From: Polynucleobacter sp. UB-Tiil-W10
GTDB taxonomy: Bacteria; Pseudomonadota; Gammaproteobacteria; Burkholderiales; Burkholderiaceae
Length of the DNA: 64,000 nucleotides
Reading direction: 5' to 3'
Assembly: GCF_018881605.1 (NCBI RefSeq)
Contig: NZ_JACVPZ010000001.1
Location: 1,922,001-1,986,000, forward strand
Shown here: positions 49,837-57,621 of the stretch, one piece after another
Layout of the letters: every line of letters starts with the position of its first letter
Numbering within the stretch: the stretch's first letter is position 1
Notes under the pieces: generated by a model
What the model was told of the DNA's origin: nothing
What the model saw: the letters and a program-made list of their open reading frames with translations, nothing else
Database searches by the model: none
Position numbers and translations under genes: made by a program

Positions 49837-51087
49837 ATGACGAAAACACCTACTAATGACGCTCTAAATGGCTCACAAGATCGACCATCGAGACCATTAC
49901 CCCTATCAGGGGTGCGTGTTCTTGACGTAAGTCAAGTAATGGCCGGTCCTTACTGCTGCATGCTCTTGGCAGACTTGGGTGCCGATGTCATCAAAATTGA
50001 ACCCCCAGGAACCGGCGATCAAACGCGTGGAGCGATGGGATTCAAGATGAAGGGTTCAGACAGCATGGGCTTTCTGAATATGAATCGCAACAAGCGTAGC
50101 CTCACACTGAATCTCAAAACAGAGGCAGGTAAAAAAGTATTTTTTGAGCTAGTAAAGACTGCGGATATTTTGGTTGAAAACTATCGTCCAGGCGTCATGA
50201 AGAAATTGGGAATAGATTACCCTTCTCTGCAAGCCATTAATCCTGGTTTGGTCTACGCCAGCATTTCTGGATTTGGACAAACAGGTCCTTGGGCAGATCG
50301 CCCTGGATTTGATCTGATGGCTCAAGCAATGTCCGGCGTCATGAGTGTCACAGGATATCCCGATGGTCCTCCAGTGAAGGCTGGTGTTCCAGTGGCGGAT
50401 ATTGGCTGCGCCTTATTTGCAGTCTATGGCATTTTGTCGGCCTACATTGGTAAAACCAAAAGTGGTGAAGGTCAATTTATTGATGCTTCACTCTTTGATT
50501 CTGCGCTGGCGTTCTCTATCTGGGATACGGCCCAATACTGGGGAACTGGTGTAGAACCCTATAAATTAGGTACGGCCAATCATATGAGCGCCCCCTACCA
50601 AGCGATGAAAGCCTCTGACGGTTACTTTGTGATGGGTGCAACTAATCAAAAACTGTGGAAGTTACTGTGCGACAAAATAGAGTGTCCAGAATTATTTGAA
50701 GACGCGCGTTTTAAAACGAATCCGCTACGCTTAGCCAATCGTTTAGAGCTTGCTGCTGAACTAGAAAAGTCATTTGCCAATAAAACTGCTGATGAATGGG
50801 TTGACGCACTGTTAGCCGCGGGCATTCCGGCGGGTCCGATTAATACTTACCCAGAAGCATTCGATAGTGAACATGGCCGTCATCGCAAGATGCGAATGGA
50901 GATTGATCATCCTATAGAGGGCACCGTACCCAACATTGGTTTTGCCGTCAAGATGAATGGCACTCCTCAAGAGGTGTATCGCCACCCTCCTTTGTTAGGA
51001 GAACATACTAGCGAGCTTCTTACTGAACTAGGTATCGCGGGTGAAGAGCTTAAGGCTCTTGAGGCTGGTGGTGCATTTGCGCCTTAA
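49837..51087 (+). CDS. CaiB/BaiF family CoA-transferase (class III)
   Basis: Class III CoA-transferases move CoA between carboxylic acids in the cytoplasm. The protein has 416 residues from the ATG at 49837; an upstream ATG at 49783 lies in the divergent promoter region and is less likely. Landmarks are GVRVLDVSQVMAGPYCCMLLADLGADVIKIEPPG (in part, about residues 24-57), NMNRNKRSLTLNLK, the catalytic aspartate in VPVADIGCALFAVYG (about residues 185-199), and PAGPINTYPEAFD. It diverges from the Bug/hydratase pair and is followed by trpR, whose frame begins inside its stop codon. The substrate is unknown. Confidence 0.92.
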   Translation: MTKTPTNDALNGSQDRPSRPLPLSGVRVLDVSQVMAGPYCCMLLADLGADVIKIEPPGTGDQTRGAMGFKMKGSDSMGFLNMNRNKRSLTLNLKTEAGKKVFFELVKTADILVENYRPGVMKKLGIDYPSLQAINPGLVYASISGFGQTGPWADRPGFDLMAQAMSGVMSVTGYPDGPPVKAGVPVADIGCALFAVYGILSAYIGKTKSGEGQFIDASLFDSALAFSIWDTAQYWGTGVEPYKLGTANHMSAPYQAMKASDGYFVMGATNQKLWKLLCDKIECPELFEDARFKTNPLRLANRLELAAELEKSFANKTADEWVDALLAAGIPAGPINTYPEAFDSEHGRHRKMRMEIDHPIEGTVPNIGFAVKMNGTPQEVYRHPPLLGEHTSELLTELGIAGEELKALEAGGAFAP

Positions 51088-51127
51088 TGTATTCATTTTT
51101 GAAACAATATCAATACATTAGTATTCT
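51085..51127 (+). promoter_or_regulatory. Inverted-repeat operator and promoter of trpR
   Basis: TAATGTATT (51085-51093) and AATACATTA (51112-51120) form a perfect 9-bp inverted repeat with an 18-nt spacer. TTGAAA (51099-51104) and TATTCT (51122-51127), 17 bp apart, read as a sigma70 promoter; the right half-site lies within its spacer. The same motif lies at the trpE promoter, which points to TrpR self-control. Confidence 0.65.
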
Positions 51128-51161
51128 AAGATGGCTAACTCAACAAATAAGCGAACTCAAT

Positions 51162-51437
51162 ATGAATCAATCTAAAGCAAAACAAGCTTTGATAGATATT
51201 TTATGTAATATTGAAAATCCACAAGAAATGCGTTTTTTTCTCGAGCAAATATTAACTGTTGCTGAGATTAACGATCTCCTGGATCGAATTCGGATCTATC
51301 AAAGCCTTGCATGTACCGATGCCTCACAAAGGGAGTGCGCCAAAACTCTCAATGTCAGTATTTCAAAAGTTACCCGAGGGGCCTCAAACTTACGAAATCC
51401 CAAGGCAAAGGATTTCTGGAGATCGAAATTTTCATAA
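51162..51437 (+). CDS. trpR: TrpR family transcriptional repressor
   Basis: TrpR represses tryptophan genes when tryptophan is bound. The protein has 91 residues from the ATG at 51162, against 108 in E. coli. The fold landmarks are MRFFLEQILTVAEINDLLDRIRIYQSL (in part, about residues 23-49) and the helix-turn-helix SQRECAKTLNVSISKVTRGASNLR (in part, about residues 55-78), matching the tryptophan-binding and DNA-reading helices of E. coli TrpR. A longer start at 51087 would begin within the CoA-transferase stop, but it would place the promoter and operator inside the gene. TrpR is unusual in betaproteobacteria. It converges on the flavoprotein gene with a 6-bp overlap. Confidence 0.85.
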   Translation: MNQSKAKQALIDILCNIENPQEMRFFLEQILTVAEINDLLDRIRIYQSLACTDASQRECAKTLNVSISKVTRGASNLRNPKAKDFWRSKFS

Positions 51438-52037
51438 AGTGAGCCGAGTTTGAACCTTATTTTTTGCTTTATCAGGATTACGAAATCTCATATGCACATC
51501 GTGCATTCTCTCTACTGTTTGCTCTACAGCCTCAAGCGCTTCGACATCAGCAGCAGCCCCGCCTAACATCCCAAAAAATAAGGGTGGGAAACCTGATCCC
51601 GCCATAATCATTTTATTGAGCATAATATTCAGCATAATTTGCGAATAAACAGCGGTATGACCATATCTTCTGCCCACAACAATAATTGCAGCAATCTTGT
51701 CTACAAGTGGTCGGTCGAGGGGGCGCAAATAACCATAGCCGACACGCTCTAAAAATGCTTGAAATTTGCTATTGGTGCCAAAAGCATGCATTACCGGCAT
51801 GTAAATAATTCCGTCGGCCTCTTGCATATCAGCCAAAATACTCGGCATATCATCGGCTACTTTGCATGGAGCAAATTGACAAAGATTATCTGCATCACAG
51901 TATTCAATATGCTTATCCGCTAAGTGTACAAAATTACTAGAAAACCCTTTGGCATTAAATTGATCCTGCAAGACGGCACAAACGTTACTGCTTAGCCCAT
52001 TTTTACGTGATGATCCCACTAATACGCATACCTTCAC
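51432..52037 (-). CDS. Flavodoxin-fold NAD(P)H-dependent FMN reductase or Fe-S flavoprotein-like
   Basis: This 201-residue flavodoxin-fold protein starts MKVCVLVGSSRKNGLSSNV, the FMN phosphate loop of the NADPH-dependent FMN reductase family. GTG at 52037 is chosen because GGAGGT lies seven bases before it; an in-frame ATG further upstream has no ribosome site. Cysteines in YCDADNLCQFAPCKVADDM (about residues 45-63) recall the cluster-binding stretch of iron-sulfur flavoproteins, although the order is not the compact motif. GRRYGHTAVYSQIMLN lies near residues 120-135. It follows trpG on the same strand. A link with tryptophan metabolism is inferred from place only. Confidence 0.83.
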   Translation of the reverse strand: MKVCVLVGSSRKNGLSSNVCAVLQDQFNAKGFSSNFVHLADKHIEYCDADNLCQFAPCKVADDMPSILADMQEADGIIYMPVMHAFGTNSKFQAFLERVGYGYLRPLDRPLVDKIAAIIVVGRRYGHTAVYSQIMLNIMLNKMIMAGSGFPPLFFGMLGGAAADVEALEAVEQTVERMHDVHMRFRNPDKAKNKVQTRLTL

Positions 52038-52130
52038 AGAGACTACCTCCATTAGCAAAATACTTTGAATAAATTCAGCACCCGTCGACTAAAGCCATCA
52101 GTCTGACTTGAAAACCATTCAATGTATTTG

Positions 52131-52721
52131 CTAGTTACAAGGGTATGCGTCTATAAAATTCTGAAGAATTTGAACTCCACCCTCTGTACCGATGCTTTCT
52201 GGATGGAATTGAATACCCTCAATTTTTAAATCTTTATTTCTAATGCCCATTACATAATGATCATCCGCAGAGCGCGCGGAAACTTCCATCCCGCTAGGAA
52301 GATTGGAATTGGAAACTACTATTGAGTGATAGCGCATTGCCGAGAAAGGGCGATTCAGAAATGTTTTGAAGCAGCCCTTGCCATCATGGTGAATAAGGCT
52401 TGTTTTCCCATGCATTAGATTTTTAGCGTATTCAACTTGGCAACCGTAATGAAGACCAATAGCCTGATGACCTAAACAAACCCCCAAAACCGGCATGCGC
52501 CCCTGATTTTGGGAAAGCAACTCTCCATAACCTGAATCTGCGGGATGACCGGGGCCAGGACCAAGCAACAGCATATCCGCAGACGATTGACGCACTGCGT
52601 CCACCAGCAGACTATCGTCTTTCCGATACAAGCTCACTCTACAACCGATAATCTGCAAATAACCAACGAGGATATGTACAAAGCTGTCATATGCATCTAC
52701 AACAATTACATGACGTGACAT
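52131..52721 (-). CDS. trpG: Anthranilate synthase component II (glutamine amidotransferase)
   Basis: This 196-residue class I glutamine amidotransferase supplies ammonia to its partner. The catalytic Cys is in LGVCLGHQAIG (about residue 80) and the His-Glu pair in IQFHPESIGTEGG (about residues 172-174). The oxyanion segment LGPGPGHPADSG (about residues 53-64) and HGKTSLIHHDGKG are of the TrpG/PabA type. The start lies inside the trpE frame, a 16-bp overlap that implies coupled translation. The start DAYDSFVHILVGYL differs from the usual DNFDSF. PabA function or shared use cannot be ruled out by sequence. Confidence 0.9.
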   Translation of the reverse strand: MSRHVIVVDAYDSFVHILVGYLQIIGCRVSLYRKDDSLLVDAVRQSSADMLLLGPGPGHPADSGYGELLSQNQGRMPVLGVCLGHQAIGLHYGCQVEYAKNLMHGKTSLIHHDGKGCFKTFLNRPFSAMRYHSIVVSNSNLPSGMEVSARSADDHYVMGIRNKDLKIEGIQFHPESIGTEGGVQILQNFIDAYPCN

Positions 52722-54196
52722 GAAATCTCCTCCCGAGTAATGGCTTTGAAGATTGAGCCCATTTTATGTAGGGTTTCGGCATACTCATCCTCAACCTTAG
52801 AGTCGGACACTATTCCAGCGGAAGCCCTTAATGAATACGTCCCATTGTGTTCAACGGCAGTTCTAATGCATAGGGCTGCATTAACAAAATTAGTGCCCAA
52901 TCCAATGATTCCCAAGGCTCCTGCATACACTCCGCGAGCACTATCCTCCAGCTCAAAAATGAGTTCAATTGCTCTAATTTTTGGGGCACCCGTCATAGTG
53001 CCAGCCGGAAACGAAGCTTGAATCACATCATATTTATCAAGGCCCTTTCTCATATGGGCTTTAGTAGTGGATACCATGTGATACACATGTGAATATTCCT
53101 CGATTAACATCAAACCAGAAACCTCAAGACTTTCTGGTGATGCCACCCTGCATAAATCGTTTCGACATAAATCTACCAACATCATATGCTCAGCCTTCTC
53201 CTTAGAATTGGAGCGGAATTCTTTTATCGCTTCATCTTTAGTGGCCATTTTTGATTTAGCCAAGGTTCCAGCAATTGGCCTCATGGTTATCTCATCGCCC
53301 TCGATACAAATATATGACTCAGGGCTAGCCCCAATCACTTCATTTCCCCCACAATGAAATAAATACATATAAGGAGAAGGATTCATCAGCCTTAGCCTTG
53401 CATACACATCAAGTGGCGAAATATCTGACTCGACTAAAATTTGCTGACCAACTTGAATTTGGTATACATCCCCCTTTGCAACATGATCTAAGGCTGTACG
53501 TGCTTTTTGTATGTATGCACTCTTACTAGTCTCCCTTTTAACTACAAATGAATTAAGAGGAGCACACTCATACGGCCGCGTTGTAATGGTGAAATGTGGC
53601 GTAATTTGAGAAATATTGATGGCTTCAGTCCCAATAAACTCATATTGATGAAGGGTGACCTGCCCCTCCCCAAACTCTATATACGTTGAATAACAAGTAA
53701 GAGCGATATCTGGCATATCCCCTTCGACATAGCCAGCTATATTTTCTATGTAGTGAATAGTGTTGTACCCAAATGTTGCAAAAGCCAAAATTCCACCCTC
53801 ACTGGTTTTAAAGTGAGCGTCCAATGCCCGTAAATACTTCCAAACCTCACTCCGCTCAAACAATTGATATCGTAAATAGCTAACGGTCGCTTCAATCAAT
53901 TCTTCCTCTACGAACAAAGCCCTGTAACGATCCAATAGAGTCTTATTTCCAGTGATTGTGATGATGCAATCTGTTATTTCAATTTTCAAAATTGGCAGTA
54001 TTCCAATCATGGACTTTTTTGAGTCAATAGATTTAGGCCCCAAAGACTCAAGCAGAAACATTTCTTTGCTGTTAAAGGTTTTTAATAAATTCAAATAGAC
54101 GTCAAACGCTACTGTACGGTAGTCATCACGGTAATCATTACTGTAGTACCTATCTGAATGAATATTAATATTGTTAATTTTCTTAGATTTGATCAT
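52706..54196 (-). CDS. trpE: Anthranilate synthase component I, tryptophan-sensitive type
   Basis: TrpE makes anthranilate from chorismate with ammonia from TrpG. The protein has 496 residues. The tryptophan feedback site is seen in FLLESLGPKS (about residues 46-55) and LMNPSPYMYLF (about residues 271-281). The catalytic domain has MRPIAGTLAKSK (about residues 309-320; Ala before Gly-Thr, where PabB has Lys), AEHMMLVDLCRNDLCRV, and FPAGTMTGAPKIRAIE. The N-terminal 30 residues are Asn/Tyr/Asp-rich. The gene looks AT-richer than the core genes. It lacks a clear Shine-Dalgarno. The promoter carries the same inverted repeat as trpR. Confidence 0.93.
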   Translation of the reverse strand: MIKSKKINNINIHSDRYYSNDYRDDYRTVAFDVYLNLLKTFNSKEMFLLESLGPKSIDSKKSMIGILPILKIEITDCIITITGNKTLLDRYRALFVEEELIEATVSYLRYQLFERSEVWKYLRALDAHFKTSEGGILAFATFGYNTIHYIENIAGYVEGDMPDIALTCYSTYIEFGEGQVTLHQYEFIGTEAINISQITPHFTITTRPYECAPLNSFVVKRETSKSAYIQKARTALDHVAKGDVYQIQVGQQILVESDISPLDVYARLRLMNPSPYMYLFHCGGNEVIGASPESYICIEGDEITMRPIAGTLAKSKMATKDEAIKEFRSNSKEKAEHMMLVDLCRNDLCRVASPESLEVSGLMLIEEYSHVYHMVSTTKAHMRKGLDKYDVIQASFPAGTMTGAPKIRAIELIFELEDSARGVYAGALGIIGLGTNFVNAALCIRTAVEHNGTYSLRASAGIVSDSKVEDEYAETLHKMGSIFKAITREEISCHVM

Positions 54197-54202
54197 TTTA
54201 TA

Positions 54203-54254
54203 TAGTGTATTGATGTATCATTACAACAATACACTAGGTATGCAGAACAATCAA
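54203..54254 (-). promoter_or_regulatory. Inverted-repeat operator and promoter of trpE
   Basis: TAGTGTATTG (54203-54212) and CAATACACTA (54227-54236) form a perfect 10-bp inverted repeat with a 14-nt spacer. On the minus strand TTGATT (54254-54249) and TATTGT (54231-54226) are 17 bp apart, so the right half-site covers the -10. The half-site matches the one at trpR (A[AG]TGTATT / AATACA[CT]T). CTAG, the core of known trp operators, occurs at 54234-54237. Confidence 0.68.
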
Positions 54255-54300
54255 CCCTAGTAATTTTGATTTAAATATACGAATAAATCTAAAAGAAAGT

Positions 54301-54324
54301 AGGAGGCGTACTAAGACGCCTCCT
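54301..54324 (-). terminator. Terminator of the alkylsulfatase gene
   Basis: AGGAGGCGT and ACGCCTCCT form a 9-bp stem with a 6-nt loop. On the minus strand it is followed by ACTTTCTTTTAG. It lies 52 bp past the sulfatase stop and insulates it from trpE. Confidence 0.82.
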
Positions 54325-54376
54325 TAAAATAATGCTCGTCTAATACCGTGTCTAACAGCATGTCCGAGTAAATGAA

Positions 54377-56485
54377 TTATTCACCCGCTGTAATAGCTAT
54401 TTCTTGTGCTGCAAATGGATCTTTTAAAGATTGTGCAGAAGATTTTGGAGCTGACTTTGGCTTGGTTCCCGGCATTAATTCAAAGTCAGGTACAAAGACG
54501 GTTAAGGTACCTCTCAGCTGATCAAATACCTTGCGATCGCCATCAAACTTCGCCTTACCTTCGGCTTGCAGCTTGTCAAAGGTAGTTTGACCGCCCATCA
54601 CCTGCTCTAGATCACTGCGATTTAGGGTCACTGTGAGATTTGGGTTTTTTGCTTGCTGACCTTTAATATTGGTCAAAGCAGAGTTGCTCATTTCAATCAC
54701 AAACTTCTCGCCATTGTCTGGCGTAGAAAGATTGATTACAAAATTCATACCCGCCGCTTTTTTACTATCCATAGTGATTGCAAGTGCATTAAGCCAAAGT
54801 TCGGTTGTCATACCCCTGATCATGTCTGGACCGTTGGATTTTGGTGAAGCTCCAGTCGGCATGCCGTGACGTAGCTCATAGGCGGCACCCAGGAAGCTAT
54901 TACGCATACTTGGGCTTTCTTTCTGGTAGCCGATCTGCTCAAAAATATCAGCCAGTAGATCTTTAGCTGCAGTGTTGTTCGGTTGCGCGTAAACCAACTT
55001 ATTCACAATTTCCATCGCTTCACGATACTTGCCTTGCTTATAAAGCTCCCTACCCTTGGCCAAGATCTTGCCTGAACCGCCCATCATTTCCACATAAAGC
55101 GGGGCAGAATCTCTTGGTGACAATGGTGCTAGCGTTGCAGGATTAGCATCCCAATAACCTAAATAGCGATTGATAACGGCGCGGCTATTATGCTCTTCTG
55201 AACCGTGATAGCTATGGGCGGCCCATTGTTTCTTTAGGCTTTCTGGCTGTTTATAGACATTCTGAATTTCATTAATGGTGACGCCATTATTTGCCAAGTG
55301 AAGCACTTCATTGTGCAAGTGGGCATAACTATCCCGCTGTGTGCGCATCACCTCTTGAATGCGCTCATTTCCCCAGCGCGGCCAACTATGAGATGCAAAC
55401 ATGACCTCGCTTTCATTGCCGTAACGATATAGGGCATTGTTAATATTTTTGGACCAGGCTAAAGAGTCACGCACTAATGCACCACGCAAGGTATAAATAT
55501 TGTGTATCGTGCCGGTGATATTTTCTGCTGCCCAAAACGCTTTGAATTGTGGGAAATAAGTATTCATCTCAGCAGGCGCCTCGGTGCCCGGCGTATTTTG
55601 AAACTCCATCTCGACACCATCAACCGTCATTTTTTCGTATGGCTGATTGATATAGACATTTGGCTCAATCAGGCCTAAATTACCAGCAGCAGTATTTTTT
55701 CCAATCGATTGATCAACGTGGCCAAATGGGCTTCTTGGCAATAAAACCCCGTACTGAAAATACATTCTTCGGGTCATTGCATTGCCGGCATACACATTTT
55801 CAGCAATCGCATGATCCATAAAGCCAGCGGGTGCGATGATCTTCACTTTGCCGCTCTTGACGTCTTCCTCATTCACGACGCCTCGCACGCCACCAAAGTG
55901 ATCTCCATGTGAGTGTGAATACACCACAGCCACTACAGGACGCTTTCCAAGTTTCTCATTGACCAACTCCAGAGCGGCGCGAGCTGTTTCTTTTGCGGTT
56001 AATGGGTCAAACACAATCCAGCCAGTATTCGTTTTAATAAAACTTATGTTGGCTAAGTCAAAACCACGCACTTGATAAATTTTTCCTGGAACGACTTCAT
56101 AAAGCCCATAACCCATATTGAGAATGGCCTGGCGTTGCAATGAAGGATGCACACTATCAAAGTCTTTGCCTTGCAATAAGAAATCATAACTTCCCATATC
56201 CCACGCTACATTCCCAGCGTCTGCCATGATCGTCTTATAAGGAGGCGCGGCAATAAAGCCTTTTTTAGATTCCTCAAAGTCTCTTTTATCTTCAAAAGGC
56301 AGAGTCTTGCGCAGCCCATTTTGTAGCTCAACGGTATAACTTGATGGCGCCTTACCCTTTTCATCAAAGTGTTTGCCTTGCATGGCACCAGGATCAGCAA
56401 CAACCCCGCCACCCCCTGCTGCTATTGCTAGCCCTGAGCTCATTAATGTGATTGCAATCGAGATGGATATAAGTTTGATTTTCAT
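54377..56485 (-). CDS. Alkyl/aryl sulfatase, metallo-beta-lactamase fold (SdsA-like)
   Basis: This periplasmic or secreted zinc enzyme is of the SdsA1 type, which cleaves alkyl sulfates such as dodecyl sulfate. It has 702 residues from the ATG at 56485, chosen because it starts the signal peptide (about residues 1-23, ending AIAAGG). The zinc motif is VYSHSHGDHFGGVRG (about residues 188-202), with further ligands in NTPGTEAPAEMNTYFP. A dimerisation domain follows (about residues 400-540), then a C-terminal SCP2-like domain (about residues 560-690) that binds the alkyl chain. It diverges from the outer-membrane protein gene 84 bp away. Confidence 0.93.
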   Translation of the reverse strand: MKIKLISISIAITLMSSGLAIAAGGGGVVADPGAMQGKHFDEKGKAPSSYTVELQNGLRKTLPFEDKRDFEESKKGFIAAPPYKTIMADAGNVAWDMGSYDFLLQGKDFDSVHPSLQRQAILNMGYGLYEVVPGKIYQVRGFDLANISFIKTNTGWIVFDPLTAKETARAALELVNEKLGKRPVVAVVYSHSHGDHFGGVRGVVNEEDVKSGKVKIIAPAGFMDHAIAENVYAGNAMTRRMYFQYGVLLPRSPFGHVDQSIGKNTAAGNLGLIEPNVYINQPYEKMTVDGVEMEFQNTPGTEAPAEMNTYFPQFKAFWAAENITGTIHNIYTLRGALVRDSLAWSKNINNALYRYGNESEVMFASHSWPRWGNERIQEVMRTQRDSYAHLHNEVLHLANNGVTINEIQNVYKQPESLKKQWAAHSYHGSEEHNSRAVINRYLGYWDANPATLAPLSPRDSAPLYVEMMGGSGKILAKGRELYKQGKYREAMEIVNKLVYAQPNNTAAKDLLADIFEQIGYQKESPSMRNSFLGAAYELRHGMPTGASPKSNGPDMIRGMTTELWLNALAITMDSKKAAGMNFVINLSTPDNGEKFVIEMSNSALTNIKGQQAKNPNLTVTLNRSDLEQVMGGQTTFDKLQAEGKAKFDGDRKVFDQLRGTLTVFVPDFELMPGTKPKSAPKSSAQSLKDPFAAQEIAITAGE

Positions 56486-56569
56486 AAAAGTCCAAAGGAA
56501 GTCATTGGAAAATAGCAGCTCATGTTCGCTATGGTACATCCACCGAATTGTTTCGCTAAAATCCGTTTT

Positions 56570-57523
56570 ATGCAGCCTTTCAGTAGAGTCCAGCTCCTTT
56601 CCTTTTCTGCCTTATTTCTCTTGGGTGTTGGTTATGCGCATGCCCAAACCCCCCTCCAGGATGCAGGAACTAACTATTTAAAGAAGCGGGCTGATGCCTT
56701 AATGACGATTACTGGGTACTCCCTAACCCCAGATGTGACCACGGGCAATCTTAAAATTACCAACGGCACTAGTGATAAGGCGGATTTACAAATGACCTCA
56801 CTTGGTGGTGGTGATCGCATCAGCGCTAACTTTCCTCTCTACCTAGAGGGGACTTTGGCATTTAATCGCTATAACCCAACCTTTACGGATGGGGTTGGCA
56901 ATCGATCTGTGAACATCCCCATGTATTGGAATAGCATCACGGGTACCGGCGGAGTTGGCTGGGATTTTCCAATCACAGATCAACTGCGATTTAGGCCCAT
57001 AGCCAATGTCATGCTTGGCCATTTAGAAAGTGATGCCTCTATTGCTACGCGCTACATCAACAATAATCGAGACATTAATTTGCAATTTATTAATAGTGGT
57101 CGCATGAACTCTTATGGCTTGGGAGGATCAGTCATGCTCGATTACGAAAACTATATGCCTGATCAAGAAATTGATATCGAGCTACGTTATACCAATATTA
57201 ATATTCAAACCTTTGATAGCTCTACAGCAGTCCAAGGCTCGGCAGATTCTCAAAGCGTCTCACTCTGGGCGCGCAGCAGAATTCCTACGCCCTTTATGGC
57301 TCTAGACAGACCGATCAGGGCAGTATTTGAAGCTGCAAATACCCAATTCTTGGGTGATCTCCGCGGCACACTCGGATTTAGCTCGCTGTCTTCTCTTGGT
57401 ACCGGAGTAGAACTTGATCGTAGCGCCTCTGACCCCATCTTTTCGAGAATTAGGGTTGTCTTTCGCTACCAGTTTGGTCAAAACGTGCACGGCACCTCTA
57501 TTGGTTTGGCAGCGAGTTTCTAG
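56570..57523 (+). CDS. Putative outer-membrane beta-barrel protein
   Basis: I do not recognise a named family with certainty. The protein has 317 residues from the ATG at 56570, with a signal peptide (about residues 1-25, ending YAHAQ). The mature part is rich in alternating polar and hydrophobic stretches and aromatic ends, with long stretches such as INLQFINSGRMNSYGLGGS and VRVVFRYQFGQ. It ends in SIGLAASF, with the C-terminal phenylalanine of outer-membrane barrels. The layout recalls solitary autotransporter-type barrels without a passenger. It diverges from the alkylsulfatase gene, and the tRNA-Lys remnant begins 20 bp after its stop. A role in alkyl sulfate uptake is speculation. Confidence 0.75.
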   Translation: MQPFSRVQLLSFSALFLLGVGYAHAQTPLQDAGTNYLKKRADALMTITGYSLTPDVTTGNLKITNGTSDKADLQMTSLGGGDRISANFPLYLEGTLAFNRYNPTFTDGVGNRSVNIPMYWNSITGTGGVGWDFPITDQLRFRPIANVMLGHLESDASIATRYINNNRDINLQFINSGRMNSYGLGGSVMLDYENYMPDQEIDIELRYTNINIQTFDSSTAVQGSADSQSVSLWARSRIPTPFMALDRPIRAVFEAANTQFLGDLRGTLGFSSLSSLGTGVELDRSASDPIFSRIRVVFRYQFGQNVHGTSIGLAASF

Positions 57524-57543
57524 TTTTTCATAACCTCAACTAG

Positions 57544-57592
57544 AGGACTTTTAAATCGCTTGTCGCGAGTTCGAATCTCGCTCGACCCACCA
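57544..57592 (+). pseudogene. 3' remnant of tRNA-Lys(TTT), probable integration scar
   Basis: The stretch ends in an intact T-arm (GCGAG TTCGAAT CTCGC, 57565-57581), the 3' acceptor strand TCGACCC, a discriminator A and CCA at 57590-57592. Before it, GGACTTTTAAATC resembles the anticodon arm of tRNA-Lys with loop CTTTTAA, but the stem is broken. No 5' acceptor strand (GGGTCGA) precedes it. A lone tRNA 3' end is the usual trace of an element that integrated by tRNA site-specific recombination. Confidence 0.85.
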
Positions 57593-57621
57593 GTGATAAA
57601 AAATTCCCGAAGTGAATTAAC

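Noticed and set aside
51087-51161. Longer trpR start at the ATG overlapping the CoA-transferase stop
   Set aside because: It would place a good promoter and the operator inside the coding region, and the extra 25 residues do not match TrpR; translational coupling cannot be fully excluded.
52706-54196. TrpE-like gene as aminodeoxychorismate synthase PabB
   Set aside because: The PIAGT motif has Ala where PabB has the catalytic Lys, and both parts of the tryptophan feedback site are present.
47945-57592. Accessory block as a prophage or integrative element
   Set aside because: No integrase, phage structural, conjugation or toxin-antitoxin genes are seen; only the tRNA-Lys scar supports mobility.
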